NCBI GenBank assembly: GCA_964017185.1
Contig: OZ024878.1
Location: 18,851,851-18,915,850 of the forward strand
Origin: Rugalucina vietnamica
Lineage: Eukaryota; Mollusca; Bivalvia; Lucinida; Lucinidae
DNA: 64,000 bases
Direction of reading: 5' to 3'
Positions 10,466 to 22,400 of this stretch are shown in pieces; position 1 is the stretch's first letter; the number at the start of each line of letters is the position of its first letter. The notes below the pieces were generated by a model. It was not told where the DNA came from, ran no database searches, and worked only from the letters and a program-made list of their open reading frames with translations. A program made the translations under genes and the position numbers.

Positions 10466-13400
10466 CTGAAAATATATGAAAAGGCAGATGAATAAGTAAT
10501 GTGTACATCTCAGTGATGGATGATATTACAGCCGCGACACAAGAAAACCGGTCTTCGGGAGATCCAGCCTGCTCTGACATAAACCGGCCTTTACAATCAA
10601 ACAAGCAGGCTAGAAGCTTGAAATTTCGGAATTAAGAAGAAGAGAAATTGTACTATCCATGTAGCAAAAACAAAGGTGCTGATCGGCTTCGAAGTAATGC
10701 GAAGCTGATCTGCGCCTTTGTTTTTGCATAGGCAAAAATATTTTTTTCTCACGATGTGGCTCATTAATAAGTTATGTGATTAAACCTGTAAAGAACATTT
10801 TCACAAGAAAAGAATATGTTTTGACCAACTTGAAACCAAAGCAGGTATTTGTAATATTTTAAAAATCAGTAATCCAGATTATTTTCACAGCTATTAAATC
10901 TCACAATTTTGTGTCTCAAGTGTGTAAACCAACTTATTTTATAAAGAGATTTATTTGCATGATTTTCGCGAGACGGAAGAATTCAGCAATGATAAATTGC
11001 TTCAAAAAATGTCCATTTAGATCTACTATGCATTATTCTTGTAAAGACCAGTATCATAATCTGCTAAAATACACTTAAAACATGTTGTATGAAGCGTAAT
11101 GTTTACCTCTGAGTCTTGAAATTCACAATATTTTAGTGTTTGTGTGTCTGTAACCTGTATCACACAACCAAAACTGTTATTCTTCGAATCCTCACAAACA
11201 CAATGGTTGTTACAATTCTGAAATGATGAAAATACATGTAAATACATGTAGTTAAATACATGTAGTATAATTAAAAAGGTTTCTCTTTGTTGATGTGTGT
11301 AAATGTCCTCCCTAAAAATGTATTGCCCTCTATGGCGCAAATTATCTAAAAGACTGGCTGAATACTGTTATGGGTTATATAGTTGTATCAATGTGTATGC
11401 ATTTTGATTTTTCATTTTATTTATTTTTTTATTTTTTTACATAGTAGACAAATTTGAGTTCCACCATAACTAGCCCTAAGTACTGTGGTCACCCTCACTG
11501 ATTCTGTATATTCCTCTTAATATTCCACCATTCTTTTTATATTCCACCATAATAATCCCCAGTCTCCCACACTCATCCCCTTAAATATGATGTGTGGTCA
11601 TTATCTACATGTTTTGTCTGTTTTTAGGTTATATCGTCATAATCTAATAGCTTACCGCCATATCTTGGTCTTGAAATTGTGGACATCCCTTCACTGACTC
11701 TGTATATTCCCCTTGGTGTTCAACCATAAAAGCCCCTCTCATAGGCTGTGTCCTGTTGGTATCAGGGCGTAGAATTGGCATCAAGGTTACACCATCAACA
11801 TCAGACAGATTCTGATGACCAGCTATATCAGCAAAAGTTGGAGCAAAGTCAATGTTCAATGCTATCTCCTGCAATAAAACAAGTGAGTGGTCAATTATGT
11901 GTTTGTTTTGTTAATTAATGTCTCAGTAAACAGTTTTTCAGTCATGTCCTGATGGAGGCATCACTTTCTGGGTCTCAACCATTACCACAGACAATAAATA
12001 TGTCTTGCTCACAAGGAAAACACAGTAGGTTTTCGAACCTCTGACCTCTGTTTCCAGAGTCAGAGTGAGACACACTAACCACTAGGCAAGGAGCACCCCT
12101 GAAACAAGTAAATGAGAAATGCAGAATGGTATAACGAGTATCCACAATCTATGTTTTGGAGCAAAAATAAGAAAAATAGGTACAGCCCTGCATACCCCAG
12201 TTTTGCTGTATAAATGTGGGGTACAAGGGGGTATATAGTATACAGACACGTTATCCTGATTATATTGTTCTGTACACGCTAAGTTAGCCATCTTCATTTG
12301 TTTTTCAAATGATTCAAGGGTCAGTGTATTCCTTGGACGAAATCCACTTGGACCGCTGGACTTGGACCAGTCCAATCAAATACCAGATGGACCAAACAGG
12401 GTATTCCTTGGACCAGGTAATCCTTGGACCAGTCATTTGGAAGTAATATACATGTTAAAATCAGATGGACCAAACAGGGTATTCCTTGGACCAGGTAATC
12501 CTTGGACCAGATAATCCTTGGACCAGATATACCTGTTTGACCAGTCATTGTCTATTGGACTCAATTTGAACAGATTAGAATTTTATTTGATATTTATTGA
12601 ATCAGTATGAACAACAAGTATAAAAATTAACAATGATTTTATAAAAAAAAAAAAAAAAAATAATAATAATAATACTTATTAGTTTATGCTGAATTTAAAG
12701 CATAATTCAATTGTTTTTGATTATTTTTTATGATTACTCATTATGACTTGTCAGCTTATTTTCCATAATCGATAAATAAAATTCCACAATCAAACAACAT
12801 TTACTTATGATATGGCACTGACATAAAGAGCATATTCTACATTAATCATGTTAATATTTTAACATGTATATTACTTCCAAATGACTGGTCCAAGGATTAC
12901 CTGGTCCAAGGAATACCCTGTTCGGTCCATCTGATATTTGCTTGGACTGGTCCAAGTCCAGCGGTCCAAGTGGATTTGGTCCAAGGAATACACCTACCCT
13001 CAAGTAGGGATGTTTTAAAATGAGCCATGTCATGAGAAAACCAGATTAAAGCATGATTTTTGCCTGTGGGAAAATGAAGGTGCAAATTAGCTGTGTTTTT
13101 GCTACACAAATAGTACAATTACTCTTCTTCTCAAATCCAAATTTTCAAACTTCTAGCCTTTTTCTGTGACTGCACGAGCCAAGTTGTGTCAGACCTGGTC
13201 GGAAACCCTGAACTTGAAGCCCCGGTTTTTAGCATCACAGTTCGAATTTTTATGTACATGTGACATACCTTTGATATTTGTCCTGGTTTTATTCCTGGAC
13301 CTCTCACCATTAAAGGCACTCTAATGTCAAAATCATATAACTGCCTCTTATCATATGGCAAGCCAAACTGACCTAATATATCAAAAGATATATATATGTT

Positions 13401-16400
13401 TATAATGTACAACATTTTTCTGTTTACATTTTAAAAAATACATAATACATTCCAATGTCTTGTCCTAAAATCAGGTACAAAAGAACTTGCAACAAGTTAT
13501 TAGTTTATGTTGTGGTTTCACACGCCCAAGGGACAATCTAAAATTGATCTGAACTTGCCCCTCAAGTTTTGAACTTGACCCAAATGTCTTACAGTTTTTA
13601 CTATATAAATATTACCGTATTACTGCCTAACTTCAGAGATATGATTTAATTTTCATTGTTGTAAATTTGTACTTTAGCCTTACTAAGAATTATTAGGTCA
13701 AAACTTGTTGGAGAATTTCAAGTTGTCCTGGGGGCAACCTTCCAGTAAGGTCAGGTTGCCCCCAATAAATTTAACCCATGACAGGCAAGGGGGCAACTGC
13801 TTATTTGTAACCCTGCTCAAAGACTTAACTCTTTTTGCCGCCCCCATGGCTGAGTGGTTAAGAATGCTGATATTTCATTACCGCACTTAACCATTTGATC
13901 ATCTCACTGATGTGTCTGGTGTGGGATCGAGCCTCACATGGGGTGCATGGACAAGTCAAAGACACTTACCTAAATGGTATCCATTGTCAGATGAAAAGAA
14001 GATGTAAGTGTTGTCCAGCTCTCCAGTTTGTGTTAATGTTGTAATAATGTCATCAATCATAAAATCTACGGACAGTAATGTTCGCCATCTGGAAAAAAAA
14101 ATGCCAACATTGAAAATAGAACAACAATAAACAAAGTGATGTAGCTACACTTACACTGCATATTTCACAAGAATTGAGGTCTTAGGCATAATGTCAACAA
14201 ATTTGATGAAAGACGCAGCATTCTGGGCCCAGTTGTTCAAAGTTAACGACATTGTTAGTTAACGACATAGTTAGTTAACGATTCGTTAAAATTTCAAACA
14301 TGAATATAACAAATACACTGTTATTTTTTGTTGATAAATGTGAGAATCCTTTGCAATGCAAAGGCTTAGGCTTCTGTCTTTTTATAAACAAAAATAACAG
14401 TGTGTTTACTTATGCAGCCGGCATTAACTTGACAAGTTGAGGTCTTAACGATGATATTAAGCTAACTAAGTTTTGAACAACTGGCCCCAGGTGCCCACAA
14501 CATATTCATGTATTCCTAGGTGTACCTTTTGGATTAATGAGCTTGTATTGATCAGTTCAAGTAATTATAAGCTGGATTTAAAAAAGGAGATATTCTTTGG
14601 GCAAGATAGACCGAAGAAATTTAATCCACTAATTTCTTTTTCTACCTGTTTCTGAAGATTTCATCTGATGTTTTAACAGTATCATCAGGCATTGGAACAA
14701 TAGTTTGCTGTATCAACCAATGCTTGTTCTGAAATAGAGGTACATAGATGTTTTTATCATTCCTGTGGTTCAACATTGCAGGCAACATTTTTTTTTCAGT
14801 ATTTTAAGAACAATTACAAAGATACTACTACCTGGATATTAACCAGTACTGGAAGAAGTTACAATGTCTTATGCCCACAATCCATGTTAATAGCAAGTAC
14901 TGAAATTTTCATTACTCAGCTAAAACATCAATATACTGCATAAGGACGTTAGCAAAGCAAATACAGACAGTGATTATCATCAGAATTTTTTTATTCCGAC
15001 ATTCTTTTCTTTGGACATGCAACAGTAGCCAATTAATCCTGTAGCAAATCTTCTAAAAAGGCCACTAGATTTCCTATATCTTGGCAAAAGCTAATTCATA
15101 TAGATCTTTGTGAGTGCTTCCGTTTGTACACAAACACATCCTACCTGAGGTTTCTGATTGTAGCTACCATTCCTGGGTGACTGTTGATCGGGGAATGAGG
15201 TGTTATACTGTGGGGCTGGGGTGAACGGACCGTGACAGGCAGGTGTCGACAGCATCATAAAGAAAGGATCACGCTTTGGTTTTGTTGCTAGGAAATTTCT
15301 GGCTTCTTTATGCTGGAAATAGTTTAAAAAAAACAACAGTTTCCATAATTTTAAAAACATATATTTCTACAGTACACGTAGCATTCAGTAAATGATTTAG
15401 ACTACGTGTGTAAATGTTCGAAATTGCAACAAAATTGTCTGGCTTTCATTACTGGTTTATAAAAGTCACTGATGAGGGTTCATAACCCGAAATCTCCCTT
15501 AGAATGTTTTCTCTGCTCCCAAAGGATCCAATTTTTAAATTTTATTCAGATAAAGCCTTGCAATACAACCAAACAAAATCTTTCAAAATGTTAACTTTTT
15601 AGAATATTTTTTTTATTCCAGAAAGTCAACACTGTGCTTAATGCATACATGTAATTTGGTCCCAATATTTGCAAGCCTGACTGAATAACACATATACACA
15701 CTTACAATAACATCAGTGAGGTAGTCTGTTGGATATGTTGTGCCATGTTTTACTCTCTTACCATTCACTGACAGGGCGTAGTTGTAATACACTGAGTTCC
15801 CTACCTTCAGAAAACAAGGCAATATATAGAATAAAAATGACTGGCATAAACAAGCTCACATTGTATATAAAAATTTATTATGGAAGTGGAAAAGGACAAG
15901 AGCCCTGAAAATACATTGCACAATTCAAAACTCAGTTATACATCGATGGTAGTGTAGCAGTTACACAGTACATGTAGTTTTAAGGGGCTCCAATCAGATT
16001 TACCCATGAAAGGCACACAAGCCAAACATTTACAGAAATAAGTTATCTAAAAAATCTTTTGAATTCTTTCGAGTCAGTGTAAAATTTAAGGATTTATCAA
16101 TATTGACATGAGTGGGTGGGGTATGTAAAACAGAAATCTACTGTTTTCTTGAATCTGTCAATCAAATGATGATGTGTATTTATTGCTAATAGACGTCACT
16201 GATTCTAGGAATGACTCAATATAGTTATTATTTTAAAATTTTAAATAGCTTGGTGTAAAATTGGAAATGTAACTAGTTTTCGTGGGACCCATTTCCTGGA
16301 AAATGGAATGCATTTGAATAAAAATTACACAAAGCCTAAATGTCTAGGATACATAATCCGACAAATAAAGGGTTATTTTGGAGTCACGGAAATGTATTTC

Positions 16401-19400
16401 TCTAGGAAAAGTTAGTGTAAACATATTTTTCTGGAAAATTCTGAAAGTGGGTAACTTGGGGCGGCTCGTGTGCGCTTATTGTTTGCTGAAAGATGACATG
16501 CCTTTTGTTTCAGGTTCTTATATGATTGAAGTCAATGACTACATCGAAAAATCTGTTTTATTTTTTTCAAAAAGCTAAGAAAAATGGGTCCGACGATTTC
16601 AACCCGGAAGTAACCGAAAAATGACTCACTTGCTCTGAGCTGAACACTCATTCCACAATCATGTATACACAAATCCATGTATTTGCAACATATTCAATAG
16701 TCCCATGATAAAGCATGCTAAAGAATGTAGCATTGTTGACAAAATAAACAATGCTTTTTTATACAGGTAAATCTTCAATTATGTATGTACAGTGACCACC
16801 CATAAGTCCTTAAGACAAGGATAAAACCTTTTAAGTGGATTTCCAATTTCATTGTGTACCTACCAGACCAACCCAGGAATCCCAACCAGGCGGTATATGT
16901 TCAACTCCACCAGCTGGTTTATAACCATACTGAAAATACATATACAACCATGATACTTGTCATATCTTCTTGTGCACCATATAATTCATTAGAGCTTTGT
17001 CACAATGATACCCAGCTCGATTATTTCTGACCAGGCCCCGAGATTGTAAAACTTTTTTCAAGCTTAGCTCAGCTGAGTATGAAATTGCAAAATCAGTGGA
17101 AAATTCTGGTTCAAAACTCCAAAACTAGTAATTTATCCAGCTCATAAATGTTAAAATGCCAACATTGTTGGCATCTTAACATTTATCAACAGGATAAATT
17201 TCAAGCTAAGCTGAGCTGGGCATGAAAAAAGTTTTATAACCTCAAGGCAGAAATTACAGATACAACAGTTAGCTAGTTTATTTGATACTTTACAGTGAAA
17301 ACCAATATATATCAAAACTTGATAAAATTGGTATTTTCATTGATATGAAATTTCACTGATATCAAATCTCACTGATATCAAAAGTCACTAGTGACTGATA
17401 TTAGCCTATATCTTCACTGTAGATTTTGGATTACTTCTGACGTTTCCATTTACTTGACGTCATTAAATGTGTCTCACTTCAGAAATTCAAATGGATATAA
17501 CTTGCAGCACGAGTGAAAATTTTTATGTTTTCAACTCACGAGATGAAATATATTTGGTATTCACCGAAAAAAAGCAAATATCCTCTATATACATGTATCT
17601 AAGCAGTAAAAAACAAAGATAATGATCAGCTTGTGCTTACATTTTGCTGTTTATCATTTAAAAAAATAAACAGATTTATTGATGCTGCATCTACATATAT
17701 ATGTATTATTGCAATTACCTGATTCAAATATTTCCCTGCAAAGAATGTTGAGTACCCCTGAGCTTTAAGAATGGTAGGGAATGCCGTTTTTTCTTGTGTT
17801 TGTTGCCAGGCTGGACTGCTGCAGTTTCCACTGATAGAGTTATTCACAGCTTTGTGGTTATGGACATAGCGACCAGTGAAAATGCTTGAGCGACTTGGGC
17901 AGCACAGCGGGCTTGTGGTGAACTGTGAAAAAACCAAGTTTAAGCAAATGTAACTCTGTACAGTTCTACAAGATACATAGAGGATATTTGCTTTTTTGAG
18001 GTGAATACCAAATATATTTCATCGAGTGAGGTGAAAACATCAGAATTTTCACGAGTGCGCAGCACGAGTGAAAATTTTTATGTTTTCAACTCACGAGATG
18101 AAATATATTTGGTATTCACCGAAAAAAAGCAAATTTTCTTTTTATTTTATACAATACACTGGCATTTTCTAATGCACAAAGCAGGCGGTGAAAATGCGAA
18201 AAACAAAAATTTTTGAAAACACAAATAATTTTGGTACCACATTGTTCCTTACGGTCTAACTAAGAAAATGAATACCCACACTTTATGTTTTCGTTCATAA
18301 ATAACGGAGTTATAGGCGTTTGAATTTCTGAAGTGAGACACATTTAATGACGTCAAGTAAATGAAAATGTCAGAAGTAATCGAAATCTACAGTGAAGATA
18401 TAGGCTGATATCAGTCACTAGTGACTTTTGATATCAGTGAGATTTGATATCAGTGAAATTTCATATCAATGAAAATACCAATTTTATCAAGTTTTGATAT
18501 ACATTGGTTTTCACTGTAAAGTATAAAATAAATTCTAATATTAACTCTTCACATTATTTAAATACAGCTGTCATAATCATATCATAAAAGACTTTTTATG
18601 AATTTCAGTAAAATCTATTTTGAGGGTCAACTCTTGTGTTAAAATGAATCGTGATAACTAACATCCTGATGTAGATGTATTTGACTGCCAATAATTGATA
18701 TCACTGTTACAAGGCTTGTGACCATGTAACATCATTTTGACATCTAACATCAACATCAGGAAAACATGTCCATGCAACATATACCCCTTAAGGTCAGGGT
18801 GAAGTAATGGTTGTTATGCAGCGTCACGAGCGACGTTGCGTTGCAACGACGTCGGTTCAAGAGTTGAGACGTTAACGTCGCGCCGTTTTTACTAGAATAT
18901 AAAATAAGTTCTAGCACATAATAAAATATGTAAATTATGTATCCTAATTGTCTGTTTGTTATTGTGAATACCACTGACTGTAGCATGCTTTAAAAGGACG
19001 AGACTTTGGTTGCCGGATTGGACTAATACATATATGATTTATAAAAAAGAAGCCTATCAGTAAAATCCAGTTACTTTTCAGAAAGAACAAAAATTGCTGA
19101 CAAACTCTCAGATCTTCATATTGGTGGGGAGGGGGTCGATTCCAAGCGCGATCAGGCAATGAGTTTTCCATACAGTAAACGAGCTCGCAACAGACTGACG
19201 AATAAATGTGCTACCGGGTTTGGATTAGTTTATTGGTGAAACGCCAAAATGACCGCATATTTCTCACCAGTCCTTCTCTCTCACAGACGTGAAATTAATG
19301 AAGTCAAGCGCTCGTGTGCAGACAAAATAAGGTATTGCTAGAGTTGACCACTAGCGAGTGCATGAGGAAGCACATGAAAGGTAAATCAGGAAGAAATGCT

Positions 19401-22400
19401 GCAAGATTTTTGTTATATTTAGTTGCACACACAGCAAGTATGTGTACTGTTACAATCTGAATATCCTTTCACGTGCTCGTCGATCTTTTGACGCGCCTGC
19501 GGTCAAAATCGAACAATAAGGCCGCGTCTCCACGGACAATGTTTCTTTGACGGAGATTCTTTGTCACAGAAACTTTGGCAATGAGATTGTGTTCACAAAC
19601 AGCATAGATTACTTATACTACTTAGCTCGCTCAACTTTGTCACAGATATTTGACAAAGAAACTTCGCCACAGAATTGAGTTTACACGAACTTATTTTCCG
19701 CGACAAACCTACTTTGCCAGAGAAAAAGTGTCCATGGGAACGCGGCCTAGCGAGAAATGTTTGGCTAGTTCACGATCTTCGGTTGACATGGGCCTTAGGC
19801 CAATAACTTTGTTCAAGTTTGGGAGCAGGCCTGGTTTCCACGGACAATTTTTCTAAGACAAAGTAGGTTTGTCGCAGATAAATTTTATATCCTCGTGTAA
19901 AATCAATTCTGTCGCGAAGTTTCATTGTCAAATATCTGTGGAACGAGCTCAGTAATATAAGAAATCTTTGCTGTGCATGAACTCACTCATTGCCAAAGTT
20001 TCTATGACATATAATCTTTGTCAAAGAGACTTTGTCCGTGGAAACCAGGCCTGAATAAAATGATCAAAAATGATTTCGTCGAAAATGTGTTTTGTCGAAA
20101 ATTTTGTAACTTCAAAAATATTCACCACAAAATTTTGAGATTTATTCCGTAGAAGACTAGCCTGTAGAAGCACATTTTGAGCCAACAACCACTAGGGTTA
20201 GGGCATGGGGACATTTTCCACAAATGTTATTTTTGACAAAATGTCGCGGAGGCGATAAAGTAAATATCATGGGGTCTATAGAAGCAGACTCACGTCACAT
20301 ATTTACTATTATAAATATCAATGAAATGAATCTAAATCTGACCTAGGCCTATAAAAGCAGATGTGTCCGGTAAATCTGTGAAGTGAGTATAACACAATCG
20401 TCCAGGATCTAAGATAAATCCCCCGAACCGTCCACCATAGAAGTTTTACATGGAGGATGAACGAAATCGTTATTCTTGGTGCTTTCTTTCATGGGAAGTT
20501 TGGAGAGGTAAACGACAAAAATACTTACAGTATACATGTATGTGTAGTGTGTTCCAAATTTGTTTCAAATTCTTTGTAGATCTAAACCCCGATTAGTAAG
20601 CCGTTTGCTCTGGATGCTAGATTTTGAACGTTTTATCAGCCGATGTCACATAAAATTGTGACGCCCATTTGCGCCACGACATTACGTTACATCGTGGAAA
20701 ATACCAGAAAAGCCCGACCTTACACGTGAAAGATGTTAAATAGCTCGAAAACGAGTCTGGTTGTCAAGGACTTTTTTTCAAGCAACCTGTTCCAAAATAA
20801 TTCACGCAGATAATATCAGTTTTTTAAAAAAAATCATCGTGGAATTTAGGAGAAAAATATGTTTATGTGCGAAATCAGACATCTATTTCCCGTTTCCCAC
20901 TGAGTTTAATGGTAAAAATGGTGGTTTTGGATTGCCTGTAGCTCAAAAACTAATCTGGTAGTCAAGGAATATTTTTACATATTCCGATGGGGGAGCATTT
21001 AAAACATCGATATGCAAAAAATAAAAAAAATCTGTCGTGGCGTTTTTTACTTCACCCTGACCTTAAACCCCAATTTTATATAGAAAAACTGGGGTATGCA
21101 GGGTCGAGGCGGTTCTAACGTGTACCTACAATCTATGTTTTGAGCAAAAATAAGAAAAATATGTAAATTTTTCTTCTGAAAATTTTCATTTTTTACAACT
21201 TTAAAAATCTTTGTATATTACATGGGCATGTTTTCGTAATCAATGTTATGCTTACCGGTAACCACGTTACATGTACATCAAAGAGGTTACCATTATTGTA
21301 ATAAAAGTTGAAAGTAATGAAACAAAAAGCCTTGAGGAAAACAGACTGCTATTATCTAAATTACTTACCATATTTTCAAAGATCACACCCTTATCTCCTA
21401 TCAACTCCTTAGCTTTAACCATTGGAGTCTGAAAAATAAACAACAATAAACAATACTTAATTCACAAATCATGGTAATCAAATAATTCCAAAATTGCTCT
21501 TATCAGATAAACATTTCAATGATTTTTTTTTATTATTATTATTATTATTTTAATTTCATGTTTTAACATGTTTAAGGTATTGGTCTAAGCAGGGTCTCTA
21601 TAGGCACATATAATAGATTCAGCCGATGTAATAGGATTTGCTCAAAGCCACAAGTATAGAAAACAGATCTCAAGGACACCCCCGTCAGAGGGACCATCAA
21701 TCTAGGGACCATCGACCAACCTGAAATCTGATGCGTTACCAATTGTGCCTAGGGACCATCGACCAATGGGACCATCGACCAACCTGAAATCTGATGCGTT
21801 ACCAATTGTGCCTAGGGACCATCGACCAATGGCAATCTGAAATCTGATGCGTTATCAATTGTGCCATCTCCTTTGCTAAAAACAGGGCTCATAGCACTCA
21901 AATGGACACAAGTGTGTTTTGATAGCAGATCTCATTTGTTCTGCAGGTCAAACATGGATAATAATATCAGGTCCGGTGCAAGTCAGGACTGTCAGGATTG
22001 AGGTACTGTACCTCATTTGAGGTTTGTAACCTCCATTGAGGTTTGAGATATGCATAGACATCTGAAAATTTTCAAAAAATGAAACATAAAGTTGAAAATT
22101 GCAAAACTTGTTTTTGATAAATCTGTAAGCCTTGGCCATTTACTTATTTTGATACAACCATTTTGAAAATTCATCAGGGATTATTTTTACAAACATGTTT
22201 TTTTTTCCTAATGTTACCATCGATTTCTGCAATTTCTATATATGTTGAGAAGGTAAAAAATCCCCTTTTTTACTGGTAGAAGTTGTTTCTGTCAGCCATT
22301 GATGTGTTTCTGATCGACTTAACACTGGCTTCTGACACTGATACCAGGGGTAAGTGATTAGCCTTTTTTTAAAAGCTTATACTTGTTCTAATTTTTTGTT

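Larger units (their letters stand above)
18792..21062. mobile_element. 2.27-kb non-autonomous DNA transposon with TTAA target duplication
   Basis: Perfect 16-bp terminal inverted repeats, GGTCAGGGTGAAGTAA and its complement, are flanked on both sides by TTAA (18788-18791, 21063-21066). The empty site is predicted by MITE-B sisters (CCCCTTAAACCCC). A TTAA duplication is typical of piggyBac and Kolobok superfamilies; the GGT start suits Kolobok better than the CCC start usual for piggyBac. No transposase frame is seen. It lies in GNS intron 2 and has itself received two smaller MITEs. Confidence 0.78.
18757..21245 (-). repeat. MITE-B copy 4, split by a TTAA-flanked transposon
   Basis: The left part 18757-18791 (ATCAGGAAAACATGTCCATG to ACCCCTTA) and right part 21063-21245 (AAACCCCAATTTTATATAG to CATGTTTTCGTAAT) rejoin as an ordinary MITE-B. 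The intervening 2,271 bp is a separate element. Confidence 0.8.

Noticed and set aside
16378..16578. 66-residue frame in GNS intron 4 as an extra gene
   Set aside because: No start context, no recognised motif, and AT-rich composition consistent with chance.
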